A stretch of 64,000 nucleotides of DNA from Gremmenia infestans (lineage: Eukaryota; Ascomycota; Leotiomycetes; Helotiales; Hamatocanthoscyphaceae), in assembly GCA_032629725.1 (NCBI GenBank), contig JAFEVB010000036.1, positions 806,001-870,000 of the forward strand. The letters run 5' to 3'. The notes under the pieces were generated by a model, which did no database searches, was not told the origin of the DNA, and worked only from the letters and a program-made list of their open reading frames with translations. Each line of letters opens with the position of its first letter. Position 1 is the first letter of the stretch. Below, in pieces: positions 23,541 to 36,320 of this stretch. A program made the position numbers and the translations under genes.

Positions 23541-25452
23541 ATGGACCAGAACGGAGCCAGCAATGGGGAGGATCCAAAGCCCAAGCTGGAAACCTCACCA
23601 CCGGCCTCAAGGTCGGGCAATGGCAAAGGTACTGGTAATGGTACCAGTACCAGTACCAAGCGACGGCGCAAGGTGAATCATGGTACGTCAAGCAGGCCCA
23701 GCTTCAATTCTCTCTCTCTCTGAAACAGTCGCAGCAATTGCTGACCTTGAAACGTGTTCCTGCAGCTTGTGTGTATTGTCGACGATCTGTAAGTACTGCA
23801 TTGGCAAATACAAGGGGAAAATCTTGGTGGATGCACCTATGCGTAGGTGGTTTGGCAAAAGCTAATTCGATCTGGTACCTCCCTAGCATATGACATGCGA
23901 TTTGGTACGACCATCTTTTCCAATATATGCAGCTACTCGTGATACGCAGTGTTCTATGACTAACCTGTTTCCGTTGCACAGGAACGCCCATGTGCCCGCT
24001 GTATAAAGCGAAATATTGGGCACCTTTGCCACGATGAGCCCCGCGAACCGGAATCGACCACGAAGAAGTCCAAGAGGCAGCATAGCAGTTCTGCCCCGGA
24101 GGACGATGACACGGCACAGGATCAAGCGCAGACAAGCTTAGATAGTGGGATCAGCAATCCGGTCGAGGCTCCCCAAGATACATCGGAAGACAGTAACCTT
24201 ACACTGGGAACGTCAGCACTCTCCCAAGGTACTCCTTTACAACTTGTTCAACCGTCAGCTGTTTCGGGGATTCAAGTAAATGCTCTCAATAGCAGTAGCA
24301 ATCAATGTGAGTTCCCGACTAGCCCTTAGGCCGACCTTTTCAGCTGTTGATGGGCGCACAGTTATTGGATATTCAAACGACTATCTCGGGTCACAAAATC
24401 AGTATCAAGATATGCATAACTACCACCCCTCGTATATGTTCAACGCCCCGGAAGTCACGACCGAGTACAACCTCCTAAACGACTTTTTGAACAACAGCTT
24501 GCTCGACGACGGTGCACTACTTCCTGACGACACCTCGAACTTTTATTCTGATCAATCTGGTGCTATGTTGCCAGGAGGAGCGAACAACACCGCGGGAACG
24601 CAACAACCAGCTACTCTGGGCGCACCAAGTAATGCTCAAGGCAGTTCGATATCACGGCCAGCCAGTGTTCTACCAACTGACAGGGCGCGAGAATACTATC
24701 TTCAAGCTGCGGATCCCACTGGCAACGATGCCCCTGAGGAGCGAATGCAACGACTCCTTCGGGCAAAGTATGACGCTGGTATGCTGAAACCGTTCAATTA
24801 TGTTAAGGGCTATGCCCGGTTATCAGCCTACATGGACGGTCATATACACGCAACCTCGAAACAGAAGATTCTTCGCCAGCTAGATCGCTTCAGACCGAAG
24901 TTTAGGGAGAAAATACATGCCTTGACGGATATCGAATTAATATATGTGGAGATGTGGTTCGAGCGCAGTCTTATGGAGTACGACAGAGTTTTTGCGAGTA
25001 TGGCTATACCCGCATGTTGTTGGAGACGGACTGGTGAGATATTTAGGGGCAACAAGGAGATGGCAGAACTTGTTCATGTTCCCATAGAAAAACTGAGAGA
25101 TGTAAATAGCTTTGTTTGGGACTATCGAAAATCTGCTAATACTGATAGTAGGGCAAAATCGCATTGCACGAAATCCTTTCAGAGGAGTCTCTAGTCAATT
25201 ACTGGGAAAAGTTCGGCGCCATAGCTTTTGACCAGACGCAGAAGGCTCTCCTAACAAGCTGCTCATTGAAGAATCCAGACGACCAGTCCAAGGATCCGAC
25301 AATCAAATGTTGCTTTTCATTTACAATAAGACGTGATGATCACAAAATGTATGGATTGTTTCCCGCATCTACCTCGAGCTACATGCTGACATTTCTACAG
25401 ACCTTCTTTGATCGTCGGCAATTTCCTGCCTCAGGAACCAGTGAAGCATTAA
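23541..25452 (+). CDS. Zn(II)2Cys6 transcription factor, AcuM/AcuK (Rds2/Ert1) type
   Basis: Likely activator of gluconeogenesis and use of non-fermentable carbon. Seven exons: 23541-23682, 23766-23788, 23887-23904, 23982-24306, 24344-25101, 25152-25348, 25401-25452, giving 504 aa. The zinc cluster is C49, C52, C59, C65, C68, C77 (CX2CX6CX5CX2CX8C) in a context KRRRKVNHACVYCRRSHMTC and RCIKRNIGHLCHDEPRE. It is split over four exons, two of them only 23 and 18 nt. The C-terminal half carries the PAS-like region (YWEKFGAIAFD) and ends IPSLIVGNFLPQE, as in the AcuK/AcuM family. The HMTCDLERPC and CHDEPRE signature points to AcuM more than AcuK, but I am not certain of orthology. Confidence 0.85.
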
Positions 25453-26582
25453 GTCCACTGGTCTTTTCGAGTAGATATAGGGCTTTGGATATACCGTTAC
25501 ATACAAAAGTTGGCAGGGGTGTCGGGCGTTGGCACAGGTTTGGCGTCGGCTCGTGCAACCATTTGAGCATTGTACTGTATGTACTGTAGCTCCTTCCTTC
25601 TAGTATAGCCAAATAGAGAATGAGCTTTTCGCCTCTCTTGTCCTCTTTATTTACGCGGGCGCTTTGGTCTCTTTCACCGGGTGATTGATGCCCCATGCAA
25701 AGCTTAAGCAACGCACCAGTCTTTCGCAATTATTTTTTGCCTGAAATATCTCTGAAATTTTGCGCGAATTCTATTGATATCGATGTCTCGTTTGCCCCGC
25801 TATACCAAGAAACCTTGGCTGATCAGCCATCGACCCACGGTACTCACTTACATCGGAGAATTGTTTGGGCAAGGACTAGGAATACCCCTGCCCAATTCGT
25901 GTACAAAGAGCAGTCACATTTAGCTTGCTCTTTCATTTCAAGTCTCGTAGAGGCTATGAAGTAGTAAGGTATACGACTTATATCTGCTTCTGTCACTTTT
26001 ATGGGATCTCGCTAGGAGTTATTAGGAATAGGTTCATATCCCTCAACCAGCATTCGAAGATTCCACCTTGCAGTACCTCAAGTTTCTTTCAATTATATAT
26101 TGCTATGTACAGTATTAATTCTTTTTGCTTTCCCCTGTCCCGTCTCTGAAGAAATACTTTAAAATCAGAGCTTGCGCATAATGATAATGACTAGAAAGCA
26201 ATCACGTATCATGTCTGAGACCCAGATTCCTCGTCGTTAATAAGGGTTTCCTCAAATTCCCAACAATTTTTCGAAAACCTGGAGAAGCAGAATCTCTCTC
26301 TATTTCTAAACTACTAACCTCACAATTTCTAATCTAGTTGTAGGTGCAACTTTTTTGCCGAGTCTACTACATTTTTTTGGAGGGTTGGAGTTCGCTTCCT
26401 TCCATTTTCGTTCCTGCCAGATCAAGAAACTTCGAAAACAGCATCCTCGGCATATGAAGAAGACATCTTTGACGCGCCTCAACCTCTACAGCTCAGTATA
26501 TCGAACGCATGAACACTGTTGTTGCTCCGTGGACCAACTACCAACGGTAGGTTAAATCAAGCCGCAAGAGTCGACTCTCATC
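25453..26582. other. Intergenic region, no supported gene
   Basis: 1130 bp, AT-rich in its centre, with only short unrelated frames. It should hold the regulator's 3' UTR and the ZIP4 promoter. Nothing structured was seen. Confidence 0.4.
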
Positions 26583-29500
26583 ATGGCACCGGCGCAGCTT
26601 GTTCGTGTTGACAAAGAGAAGAAGGGCATCCAAAGTATATTAAGTAGGTCGTCCACCAAACCCAAGACAATGCCAGATTAATCAATCGCTAACCTCAGCT
26701 CAAGCTTTTGTAGCAGACCTAGAAACTCAACTCCCCGCCATCGCATCATCAAGAACACCTGGAATCCTCCTCAGTGAGGTTGAAAAACACATAACTTCAT
26801 TCCCTAAGTATTCTAGTCCAGCTGCCGCCTCAAGATGCGAAGAGATCGACACCGCCGGCATAACTCTTTGGAATCTTTGCACACGACTCCTTCGAGATCA
26901 TGAGCCTGACAGCCCAAAGGATAGACCGGTCATTCTAGTCACCGCACGCGTCTTTGCATTCCTGCTGTTGAATTATGCCTACCAGAATGGAGATAGAACT
27001 GCTGGAAATATCTTGAGACTGATGAAGGTTGGGATAAAGGCCGCGAAGTCAAGTTCAGGTATGCGCCACCCTAAAATGACAATACAATTCAGCTGACAAC
27101 GCGCAGAGCGAAAAGACACACACCTCTCTGTGAGGGTTCTTGAGAAGGTTGGCCGATATGAAGAAGCACTTAGACTGTCTCAGCAAAATCTCCCCTTAAA
27201 TGATGCCGAAGATCGCGAGAGACTGTGCGCAGAGTATTTCGTCCTTCGAACAGCTTTGGTATGCATATCAGCCTCCATTAATTGATAATTGCTAACTTCA
27301 AAATAGGCATGGCATCAAAAGCAGTTCGAGGTTGCAGAACACATGTATAAAAACTCCAGGTCCTCAGAAAGAGTGTTCGACCCTCACACAGCAGAGAGCT
27401 TGGCAGATGTTCTTTACGAGATGGGAAAAGATCTACTTGAAGCTCAGCAGTATTCTATGGCCGTCAAGTGGTTGGAACGAGCCTACGAGGCATTGAGAAG
27501 TCAGGAACTCGACAGGCTGAGTATAAACGCCAGCGAACTTCGGATTTCAATCATACAGTCATCTGTAAAGGCGTTACTGGGATTACAAGACGACTCCTCC
27601 CTGGGAAAAGCTCGGAACCTCGTTGATTTACTCCAAAACGAGACTGGAGATAAATTAATCGTTTTACTTCTGAAGCTGGAGCTGTTATCTGCAAGTACAA
27701 GGGAGACATTCGACAGCAATTCCTATAGTGATATCTTGCAAAGAATGACGCGGATCATGTCTCTCAGCGATACCAACTTCAAATTGATTATGTTCCACAT
27801 TCTAAAACTAAATGATAAGAGCCCAAGTCTTGCTTGCAAGGCACTCGAGGATCTTATGAGGCTTCGAATTCTCAATATGGACAAGGGTGACTGGGTTGAT
27901 AAGATCCTGGTCACTCGGTTGTGGATGAGTGTCACTCACAGAGGTAGTCCTAAGGCTTTGTCGTCACTGGAAGAATGCTTCACCATGGTTGCGTCGAATA
28001 TCAACCAGCCAATAGGTGCTGCAGCCACCGCAGCAGCACACACGGCAAGTCTCCCCTTTTACAAGATTTAGTCAATACTAACATAAGATAGTTATTATGG
28101 AAGCACATTGAGTCGAACTACGCCCAGGCACAGTACGACATTGCTGGAAAATGGTGCCAATTAGCTATGCATAAGATATTCGAAAAGTCAGGGGAGCTCA
28201 ACATGGCTCGACTATCGAGGTTAGTGGTGTCCAATTAGGACTAATGTTCTTGCTAACATGCATTGAGCAGAAAACTCTTACTGTGTGCCTTAGCCAGAAA
28301 GGATGCAAGCAGTGCTAGAGAGATCTTCGGGTCAATGTCAGCTGTGTCTCAAAATGAACCCATGACTAGATTCCTAATGTACAAGATCGCTTTACGCTCC
28401 GGAGACCACGAGCTTGCGTCTGAAAGCCTCTATATCATAAGTTCATCTTCGAAGGAAGACCCCACCCTGCTGTACGCTTGCTGCTTGGACGCTAGAGAGG
28501 TTGGAAACATGGCCACTATGCTGGCAGCGCTTCAACTCGTCCTTGAAAAGTATGACTATGGAGCACCTGAGTTTATACACTTACCATCACTACTTCGAAT
28601 CACTATAGGTTTAACAGAGTCGTTGCTTGATGAGTTAAAGGATGTCGAGATTTCAGTCGAAGCAGATGCCATCATCGAAAAACTGTGCAAGCTTTTCGAA
28701 GGGGGTAATTACCTCAAAATCCAGATTGAGAAACCACTGACCCTCAAATAGCCGTGACTTCAATTCGGAAACCTCCCCCCAGCGGCCAAGGTATTGATGT
28801 ATTGTGGTCGGTTCCAGAACTGAACTGGTATTCCAAAAACTCATACAACCTTGCCCTAAAGCACCTTTCAACCTGGCCTCTGCGATCTAGTCTAAGGATG
28901 CTCACCTGCTGCGTAGCGTTCATCGACCACTACCCTAAAGACATCAATGAGCAAATAGCCGAAGATCTGTCACTACGCAAAATGTTCTGTATATTCTCCG
29001 CAGGAACAGCGCTTGTCGTTCTAGCCCGTGGTGAAGATAACAGAGAGCAATCTATGCAGGACTATCTCAATCTGCGAAAACATGTTAGTAGTTTTGACGA
29101 ACTATTACAAGATAAGCTAGAGAAGCTTGAAGAGGGCCCGGCTCAAGACTTGCTGCAGAAACTCTCTGTTCTCTTGGCGTTCGACTTCGAAGCTGTTTGC
29201 CAACTGAAGGCGTGGGTTGACCTCCCTGTAGTTGTTGGGAAGGCGGAGATCTGTAAGAATACGCGTGTTTATGAATTGATGGCAGACTGTGTTCTTAATG
29301 CAAAGGCTCCTACCCAAGGTTGTTCCAACTAATACAAACTCAAGGACTTACTAACAACTAGCAGTTCTGGTCAGTACATTGAAGAATATCATCAACCAAG
29401 CCTGGTGTCTCGAATCAATGGACGGTACAATGTTAGCTAGATACATGCGATGCCTCTTCCAAGTCGCTCTTTCCGACAACGTTGAGATCGCAGAGCAACT

Positions 29501-29807
29501 CTTAGATCAAGTACAACAACATGCCGATGAAGCTCAGTATGTACGTTCTCCCCTCCGTCCACTTGATTTATTCTAGAACCATATATTAATACGTCCTTAG
29601 ACGGAGCAGCCATACCCCACAGCGGAGCTCGACTGGATTGCTAGCAAAGCCTTCAACCATGCCGTGGACCTTTACTGTGGCGGTCAAGACATAGATTGCA
29701 AGAACTGGGCGAGCAAAGCGCTAAATATCGCGCATTATTGTGCTGATAACGGGGCGTTAGAGAGGTTGTTCCAGACGAAGTATGCGGTGTTGAAGTTTGA
29801 TGCTTGA
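26583..29807 (+). CDS. SPO22: Meiosis protein SPO22/ZIP4-like
   Basis: A TPR-like scaffold that promotes crossover formation and synapsis in meiosis (SPO22/ZIP4/TEX11 family). Nine exons: 26583-26643, 26699-27058, 27107-27258, 27307-28044, 28092-28219, 28271-28704, 28752-29318, 29365-29540, 29601-29807, in all 2823 nt, 940 aa. The order of helical repeats and segments such as VLEKVGRYEEALRLSQ, AMKWLERAYEAL-type motifs (here VKWLERAYEAL) and LLWKHIESNYAQAQYD match the SPO22 domain. The intron at 28045-28091 appears to use a GC donor (GCAAGT). The intron at 29319 has a weak donor (GTTGTT). A meiotic gene in this window implies at least an ancestral sexual cycle. Confidence 0.87.
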
Positions 29808-30434
29808 TTTGCTTCTTTATTATGGATCTGCAGAAGGATACCTAGCTGGGATATGTATTCAAAGAAGGTGGAGAGGAAACTTATTATGACGGAGATAGCT
29901 GGCTTCAAGTGGGATATCTATACCCGAGTACGCTTTAGCTGGGTTGTGCTTTTATGAAAGGCAGGGAGGAACAAGTATTTACTTGCGACAGATGGCTTTA
30001 AACAAAACATATTATCAGTGCGGTTTTACCGCTCATGAATATCTACGCTTACATTTTAACACCCTTTACCCCCAAGATATCTACCTGTCCAGAGTCAGCT
30101 GTTATCAATCTGTATAGAACAATACTTTCCGGAATAGTAGAAACAAAGACATATCATAGAACCCTGACAGCAGATACTTGAATTTGGTGGAGTGAAAGGG
30201 TTGCGCGGGAAGATAGTTATTGAGGGGAACTCGCTAATGGTGGAGATGAAAGTGAGGGAGGAGTATAGATGTAAACGATCCAGTTGATTGTATATACAAA
30301 ACCCTTCGAGCTAAGCGAAGCGAACAGAAGCAAGATATATAACAAGAAGTTGACAAGTGCCAAATTTTCAGACCCCAAGATGATTTAAAGACTCATAACC
30401 TGGTACAGATTTCCGCTTCCACCTTGAAGGGCAT
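29808..30434. other. Convergent 3' intergenic region
   Basis: 627 bp between the stops of the ZIP4-like gene (+) and the polygalacturonase (-). It holds both 3' ends. No gene or repeat was seen. Confidence 0.45.
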
Positions 30435-31676
30435 CTAGCAAGACGCGACAGAAGGAACATTCGAACAAGCCGTACTCGTCTTCCCACCCGTCACGGAATT
30501 CCCACTCCAAGTCCAGTCCGAACAGGCGCCACTTCCGCACAAGATATACACATTCGTGCCGGCCGAGGTAACCGTGCCCTTGACATTGCTCACCGTCAGC
30601 CCTGTGATGGGCACGCCTGTAGTAGCGGTGCCAGTCGGGCTGCCATTCTCGTAATCCTGCTCGATGACGATGCCGTATTTGGTGATGCCCGACAGCGTGA
30701 TGTCTTTGTAGGTGACGTCTTTGACGGTGCCTGTGGCGTCGTAGACGGTCTTGATGCGCACGCCGTTCTGCGAGTCTTTGATGGTGGAGGAGGAGATGGT
30801 TACGCTATCTACGTCGTTGTCGGTGCGGCCGCCTACGCTGCCGATGGAGAGGCCGTGGCCGCCGGTGCAGGTTCCGGATGTGAAGGTTATGTCTGTGCCG
30901 GAGTTGATGGCGAGGCAGTCGTCTTGGTTGACACTTTGGATTGATTAGCTTGGGTTGGGAGAAAGTGGGGGGGGATTGGATGGGGAGGTTACATTGTAGC
31001 GCCGGTGATTGTTACGCCAGTGGAAGAACCGACATCAAAAGCATCAGTGTTGTGGCCGAGTGATGTACCGGCCGAGTTGTCCATTGAAAGTCCAGAGACT
31101 GTTAGGGTAGTAGCATCATTAATGCTCATCAACTGAACAGGAGAATCCTTGAATGAGAGTCCGGTGATAGTCGAAGTAGTCAAGGAATGAGCGTAGAAGA
31201 ACTTGGGTTTCGTTTTGCCACCGTTCGACCCTTCTCCATCCCACCATCTCGATCCGTCTCCGTCTATGAGTGAACCGCTTGCACCGGTAACAGTGATGGA
31301 AGTGCCGGACACAGACACCAAAGGCCCACTCCATTCTTCGTAGCCGAAGGTGGTGGTGCCCTCAAAGGTGACCTGAGATGCGTAAATATGTTATTTCGGG
31401 ATGTAGTAGGAACAGTCAACTTACGTGCGTTCCGCTTGTAAGGTCGGTTAAGTCGAGGGTCTCGCCAGCTGGGACCACAACTGAACTCAAAACGATCGTG
31501 GCACAAGCAGCCTTTGACACGCTCACAGCAGAGGCACCAGTAGACCCGGAGAAAGTACAAGTTGCTCTTTTGGCCAATTCGGGAGCTGCGGTGGGCTCTG
31601 GAGCTGCAACAGGAACGGCTGATACAACAGATATGGCCGTAGCCGCCAAGCTAAGGATGGTTGAAAGTTGAAACAT
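30435..31676 (-). CDS. Secreted endopolygalacturonase (GH28)
   Basis: Hydrolyses alpha-1,4-galacturonan in plant pectin outside the cell. Exons are 31676-31425, 31372-30993 and 30933-30435, giving 376 aa. A signal peptide (MFQLSTILSLAATAISVVSA) is followed by a propeptide ending in the dibasic KR36-37 before ATCTFSGSTG. All GH28 signatures are present: N192-T193-D194, D215-D216 in NQDDCLAI, H237 in GGHGLSIGS, and R270-I-K272. The parallel beta-helix repeats and the C-terminal cysteines are intact, so the enzyme should be active. This gene suggests a plant-associated or litter-degrading lifestyle. The leader is followed by a long intergenic region upstream, suitable for regulated expression. 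Confidence 0.95.
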
Positions 31677-32843
31677 GTTTTGTGTAGTATCAAAATTAAA
31701 CGGTTCCTGTATGTGATCTGACCAAAGGTGTATTTGGATAATGGATGAAGTGGTGAGTGAATGTCTATTATATAGAGCAGCAGAACGAGTGTGTATAAAT
31801 GAGTGAGTGAAATAAAGAAGGAACTTAGGCTATGCAAGGTGACTTCGATCTTTCTATGAGTTGTCGAAATGAGTAAGATTCATACTGGTATATTTTTCCA
31901 TCCATACGACCAAACGGATAGACAACAGCTATGGGTCTGCCCGGTTTGGAAATACAACTAGATCTTAGGATAGATAGGCTTGTCAGTTTTTAGAGTAGTC
32001 CAGTGGGTTGAGGGGGGGCAAATTCAGGCACTTGCTACCGAAATATTTGTCAAAAAGCAAAGAAAACACTTGGCGGATTCCACGCTGATGGTTCAAATAA
32101 AGTGCCAAGTTACCCAGGAGAAACAAGCATTGGCAAGGAAGACCCAGCAAATGATGTTCCCTGTCGTGGAACGATGGAATGGACAGTCAAAGGACGCGTC
32201 TGCCTGCTTGGATATCGCGATCTCAGTGGTGGAAACATGTTCAATCAGCATCGAGACCTGACGTATCATTGGACATTAAGTCGTTGTCGGCCTCCTTTTG
32301 AAATGCTGAATCAGGACCAGATCATCATCTCATATCCCATAAAGAGACAGGACTCATAAGTAAAGGCATAATTCTCGGAAGAAACATTGTCTCGAAGGCG
32401 AAGTCCCGCCGTGTTTCAGGTGGAAATATTTCCAGAAGCCAACATACAGTACGCGTTTGCGCGTGATACAGTACCAATTCATGAAATATGGAGCGTAGTT
32501 GTTCCACGACTTGGAATCTTACGGAATATTTTTAGCTCCCGGCAGATTGAGATATTCTACCGGTTCTTTGAGTATTCCATGTGCCATTGCGAAGTTCTCT
32601 GTGGAGTGGAAGTGCGGGGTAGCCAGTAGATTATTATAGTTTTGCGGCGCTTATCTGGGGAAACGTGAACGTGCACTTGCATTTCAAAAGCCGCATCATG
32701 GGTAGATGCCAAGGGGAGGAACGGCCTGTGTCAAAATTCTTCTTTTCTCTTTACAATCCAAATATCATACAACATCGCTCGACGCTCTTTACCGTATGCT
32801 GTTTTACACCCATGCATCCAATCCCCTAGTATTTTCACCACAT
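31677..32843. promoter_or_regulatory. Upstream region of the polygalacturonase
   Basis: 1167 bp between the polygalacturonase start (-) and the stop of the TMEM135-like gene (-). Only short frames are present. It most likely contains the pectinase promoter; no specific site can be named. Confidence 0.4.
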
Positions 32844-34544
32844 TCAAGTAGTCAGAACTTTCTGAAGAAGCTTTCCGAAAACGCCTCTAACTCTCTCGGG
32901 CCTCTCAGCAACACACGTGAATACAACAGCCGTACTGATCGCAAAAGCCAACGTCTCTCGCCATTGATTCTCCCAAACATAGCGCCTAGGAAACAACGTA
33001 GCCAAGGCTCTAGGTGCAACGAAGAGACCGAGCTCCTTCCTTCTTCCTGCGGCTTCGATCAAGACGCTCCATCCGCAGAATGCACACCCGGAGCCTATGC
33101 ATATGCCGGAATCAATCTGTTGGCGGCGAGGGATACTTGTTCCGAGTATTCGAGGGCCGACTCGAGTCCGTGCGAGGCAAATACCGTAGTAATAGAGTGC
33201 GATAAAAGTTCCAAGGAATGCCGATGAACGTGCCGAGGACTCCAAGGCGTGTCTAAACCGTTTCTTGCTTGGCGTTCGCAACGTGAGGATGAGGTTTAGG
33301 GGGAGATATGTTGAGAAGGCCCAGAGGAAAGACCTTACCCATCTTGACAGTGCGTGTTTTTCACAGCTTTTCCCCACCCCCATATGCACAATTTCGCATG
33401 GGAATGGGATGCTCTTGACAGGGTCACCATATTCTAAGGGCAAGTTGTAGTCCTTGCACATCCCTTGGAGTATATGAGCCTGTCCTGTCTCTAAACCGTA
33501 TTTCATCTCTCCGAATCGGACACGTCGGAGGGCTGTAAGCAGACGCTGGTCGACAGCAGCGGCGGACTTGATCCATTTGTTGTAGGATGGTGGCAGGCGA
33601 TCCGGTGTATATATCCATGCCCACATGATTAAAGCACATGAGCTGGCAAAGATCGAGGGGTCAGTGAGAGTTGATGCCAATTTCTCAATCTGTTCCGCTG
33701 TTAGAATGTTCCACAGCAACCGGGTATTTCACAAACCTTCGTCCATTGGCCTGCAGCAGCTCGTCGACTCTTACGCTGGGCCCATAATTCCCCCACGAGT
33801 ACATCGACAGCTCGGGTCACGGCAAACAAACTTAAATCCATGGTTCGACCTGCAAACTGTATGGGTCTAAGAGGTGCTCCCGTAGGAATTGCTTCAGAAA
33901 CATGGTCGATGAAGGCCTCGCTCTTTTTCGATTGGAGAAGTCTTAGACTAAACCAAGCTGCGACAAAGGTAGACATGCATCTTGCTAACCTGAAAACATA
34001 TGAGTTAGTCGCGTGTATGATTTATGACACTGGGAGATATCAATGCTATTATCCATGTAATTGTGTACAATGAAACGAGCCTCGTGGCAAGGTGACCACT
34101 TAATAACAGCTGATTGTATAGTGATCAGGAGTGTTCTTACCTCAATTGTTCCAATTTCGACAAGTATGATGCTATCTGTGCAATTAATCTTCGCAATGGA
34201 ATCTTGTGTAACGATTAGCAAAGAAACCAGAAACGGGGTGGATCACGTGCCTCGAGCAATGTTGAGCCTCCAACGAGTGCCGCACAGAAAGTGGGGAATC
34301 TCTGTAGTTCAAATCCCCCTCTCAAGATACGGACAAGAGATGGAAGGAAGGCATCAACAGGTTTCTCATCGATATTTTGCCGCCTTGGACTCAATGTAAT
34401 CAAAAGTAGAGTCAGGAGTCTAGGGGTTGTGGACGACAGGTACCCAAGCACGTAGGCGCGCAAGAGGGGCCTGAAGACAGGAGGAACTGCCTGTTCCAAC
34501 GACCTCGTAAGGGTAGCACGAGGTTGAGCAGAGGCTGCTGTCAT
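32844..34544 (-). CDS. TMEM135-like integral membrane protein
   Basis: Exons are 34544-34251, 34202-34141, 33989-33737 and 33689-32844, together 1455 nt, 484 aa. The first splice only works in phase with a GC donor (GAG then GCACGT). Spliced, it reads GGSTLLE then IPLRRLIAQIASYLS, followed by LARCMSTFVAAWFSLRLLQ and FAGRTMDLSLFAVTRAVDVL, a hydrophobic pattern I recognise from fungal TMEM135-like proteins. The last exon has a cysteine/histidine-bearing segment (PFPCEIVHMG, then CEKHALSRW) and further membrane helices (IALYYYGICLARTRVGPRIL). Animal TMEM135 acts at mitochondria, peroxisomes and lipid droplets; the role in fungi is not established. Function is therefore inference. Confidence 0.82.
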
Positions 34545-36320
34545 GATAAGAGAAGGCTACCATTTCTGCAATTAGCATCTCGATACTAACGTCGCCGTCC
34601 AGTCCAGTATAAACAACCGTACAGTACTCCGTTCCGTGCAGTCCAATCCAGGGGAATCATAGAACCCGGATCTGCTTTGCATGGAGAAACGTCACTTACA
34701 TCAATTGGGACTGGAGGCCGGGGTTGAGCATAGGCGCTGTCCAGAAGTGGAAACGCCCCGGTACTCCGTACAAACAAGTATTAGTATCGTATTAGTGTTC
34801 GGGAAAGCTTGTTCTTGTTTCGTTGCAGATGTACGAAGTAATTGGAGCGCCCCCATGTATTATTGTCAAGTCGACAAAGAACTTTCAGGAGAAAGGTTTT
34901 ACGAAGTATGCTTTCTTGGGGATATCCGGATGCGGAGGGAAATACGAATTCGAGGCGGGGGTGATTTATTGAAGTTGATCTGAACGGTCCGTTTCCGCAG
35001 AGCAATCGGTGCAATTTGGGTTATTTGAGGCGCAGTAGGGTTATGACACGGTAAGTGCCGAGTTGGCGAGAGATGGAAGAAAGGAATAGAGGGGAGGGTG
35101 TTGGGTTTATTTGTATACTCCGTAGTAAGTGCATCGGGGTTGTCGATATGGGGAAGTTTCCAAGCTTGGACAAAAGGGGTGAGGCTTGCTTTAGTCGATA
35201 TACCGAGATGGCCACTACCCCAAAGAGATTCAAGGAATCAAGCATTGAGAGATATAGATTAAGGAGTGATTGATTAGGCAGTTAATAGGGTGTCGTGCGT
35301 GTCGGGACAAGTACAGTATTAGAAGAGATCTATAACGATGATAATAACTATTATTTCTCTCATTCGGTATAGATGTACTGTAGAAGTAGATACACGAGAA
35401 GTAAATACTGTGGATCACTTATTAGACTTTGGACTTGGCCCAGTCCAGCCCAGAACACGGTCAAGGTTTCTTACAAAATACGAGTACAGTACAGTACGGT
35501 AGTATCCTCTCTCAGATTTCAACATTTCAACATTTCCACGATGTTTCTTCTGGAATCGTGTGTGCTACATCTATAACGTACGGAAAGTGTAGTCGGTGGG
35601 CAGCATTTTCTAGAATTACTGTATTGACATGTGAACGGCAGCGGGGGGGGGGCTGACTTGACTCGAGCTGTACATTGTCGATCATTTGCGGCTGCGGAAG
35701 TTAAAAAGAGCCAGAAGAACATTAACAACAACGGCTCCGGGGGCCTAATCTAGAGCTGGAACGAGAACCAAAACTAGAAGCAGAAGCAGAAATAGAAGAA
35801 GAACAGAGGCAGTATATAGACAGTACCTTGATCACACTAGAAGCATTGCATTCTGTTGGGAAAATCATACAAGTAGAAGCTTCAAGCTACAACTGCAGAC
35901 CCCAGTCGGGTCATATCATACCACCCTGAGTTGCACTATGTACCTCACTTTCACACTTAGTACTACTTCCCCTCGATAGCCGGCCCGCCTGGCTACAGCT
36001 CCAGAATTCCATAACCCCCACAAAACCCCAACCTGCTTTGCTTGCGGAACAACTCCAAACTATCCTCGAGCCCTTCTCGAGGGAGGACCGAGTGCCACGT
36101 CCTACTCGACTTTGTAGCACACGTCGCCGTCGTCCAACCGTTCGCCCAAGTCAGATCTGATAGGGAAGCTTGATAAAAGTCCGGGGTTGCAGTACATACA
36201 TCCAACACGAACGACCCACCACCACCACCACCATTCTCTATCTTTGCACAGCTTCACGATAACATCCAGTACGAATACATCAACCATACGGCACTCATGC
36301 TCGCGGTTCAGCGTCCCAGC
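34545..36320. other. Long intergenic region with repeated short words
   Basis: 1776 bp between divergent genes. It holds two exact copies of TACTCCGTA (34762-34770 and 35116-35124), several TACAGTAC words (for example 35484-35500), a run of nine G near 35643-35651, a purine-rich GAAGCAGAA tract at 35775-35810 and a CCACCA run at 36216-36232. No protein-coding gene was recognised on either strand. Confidence 0.45.

Noticed and set aside
32844..33227. 173-codon + strand frame at 32706-33227
   Set aside because: It lies antisense to the well-supported last exon of the TMEM135-like gene and has no domain.
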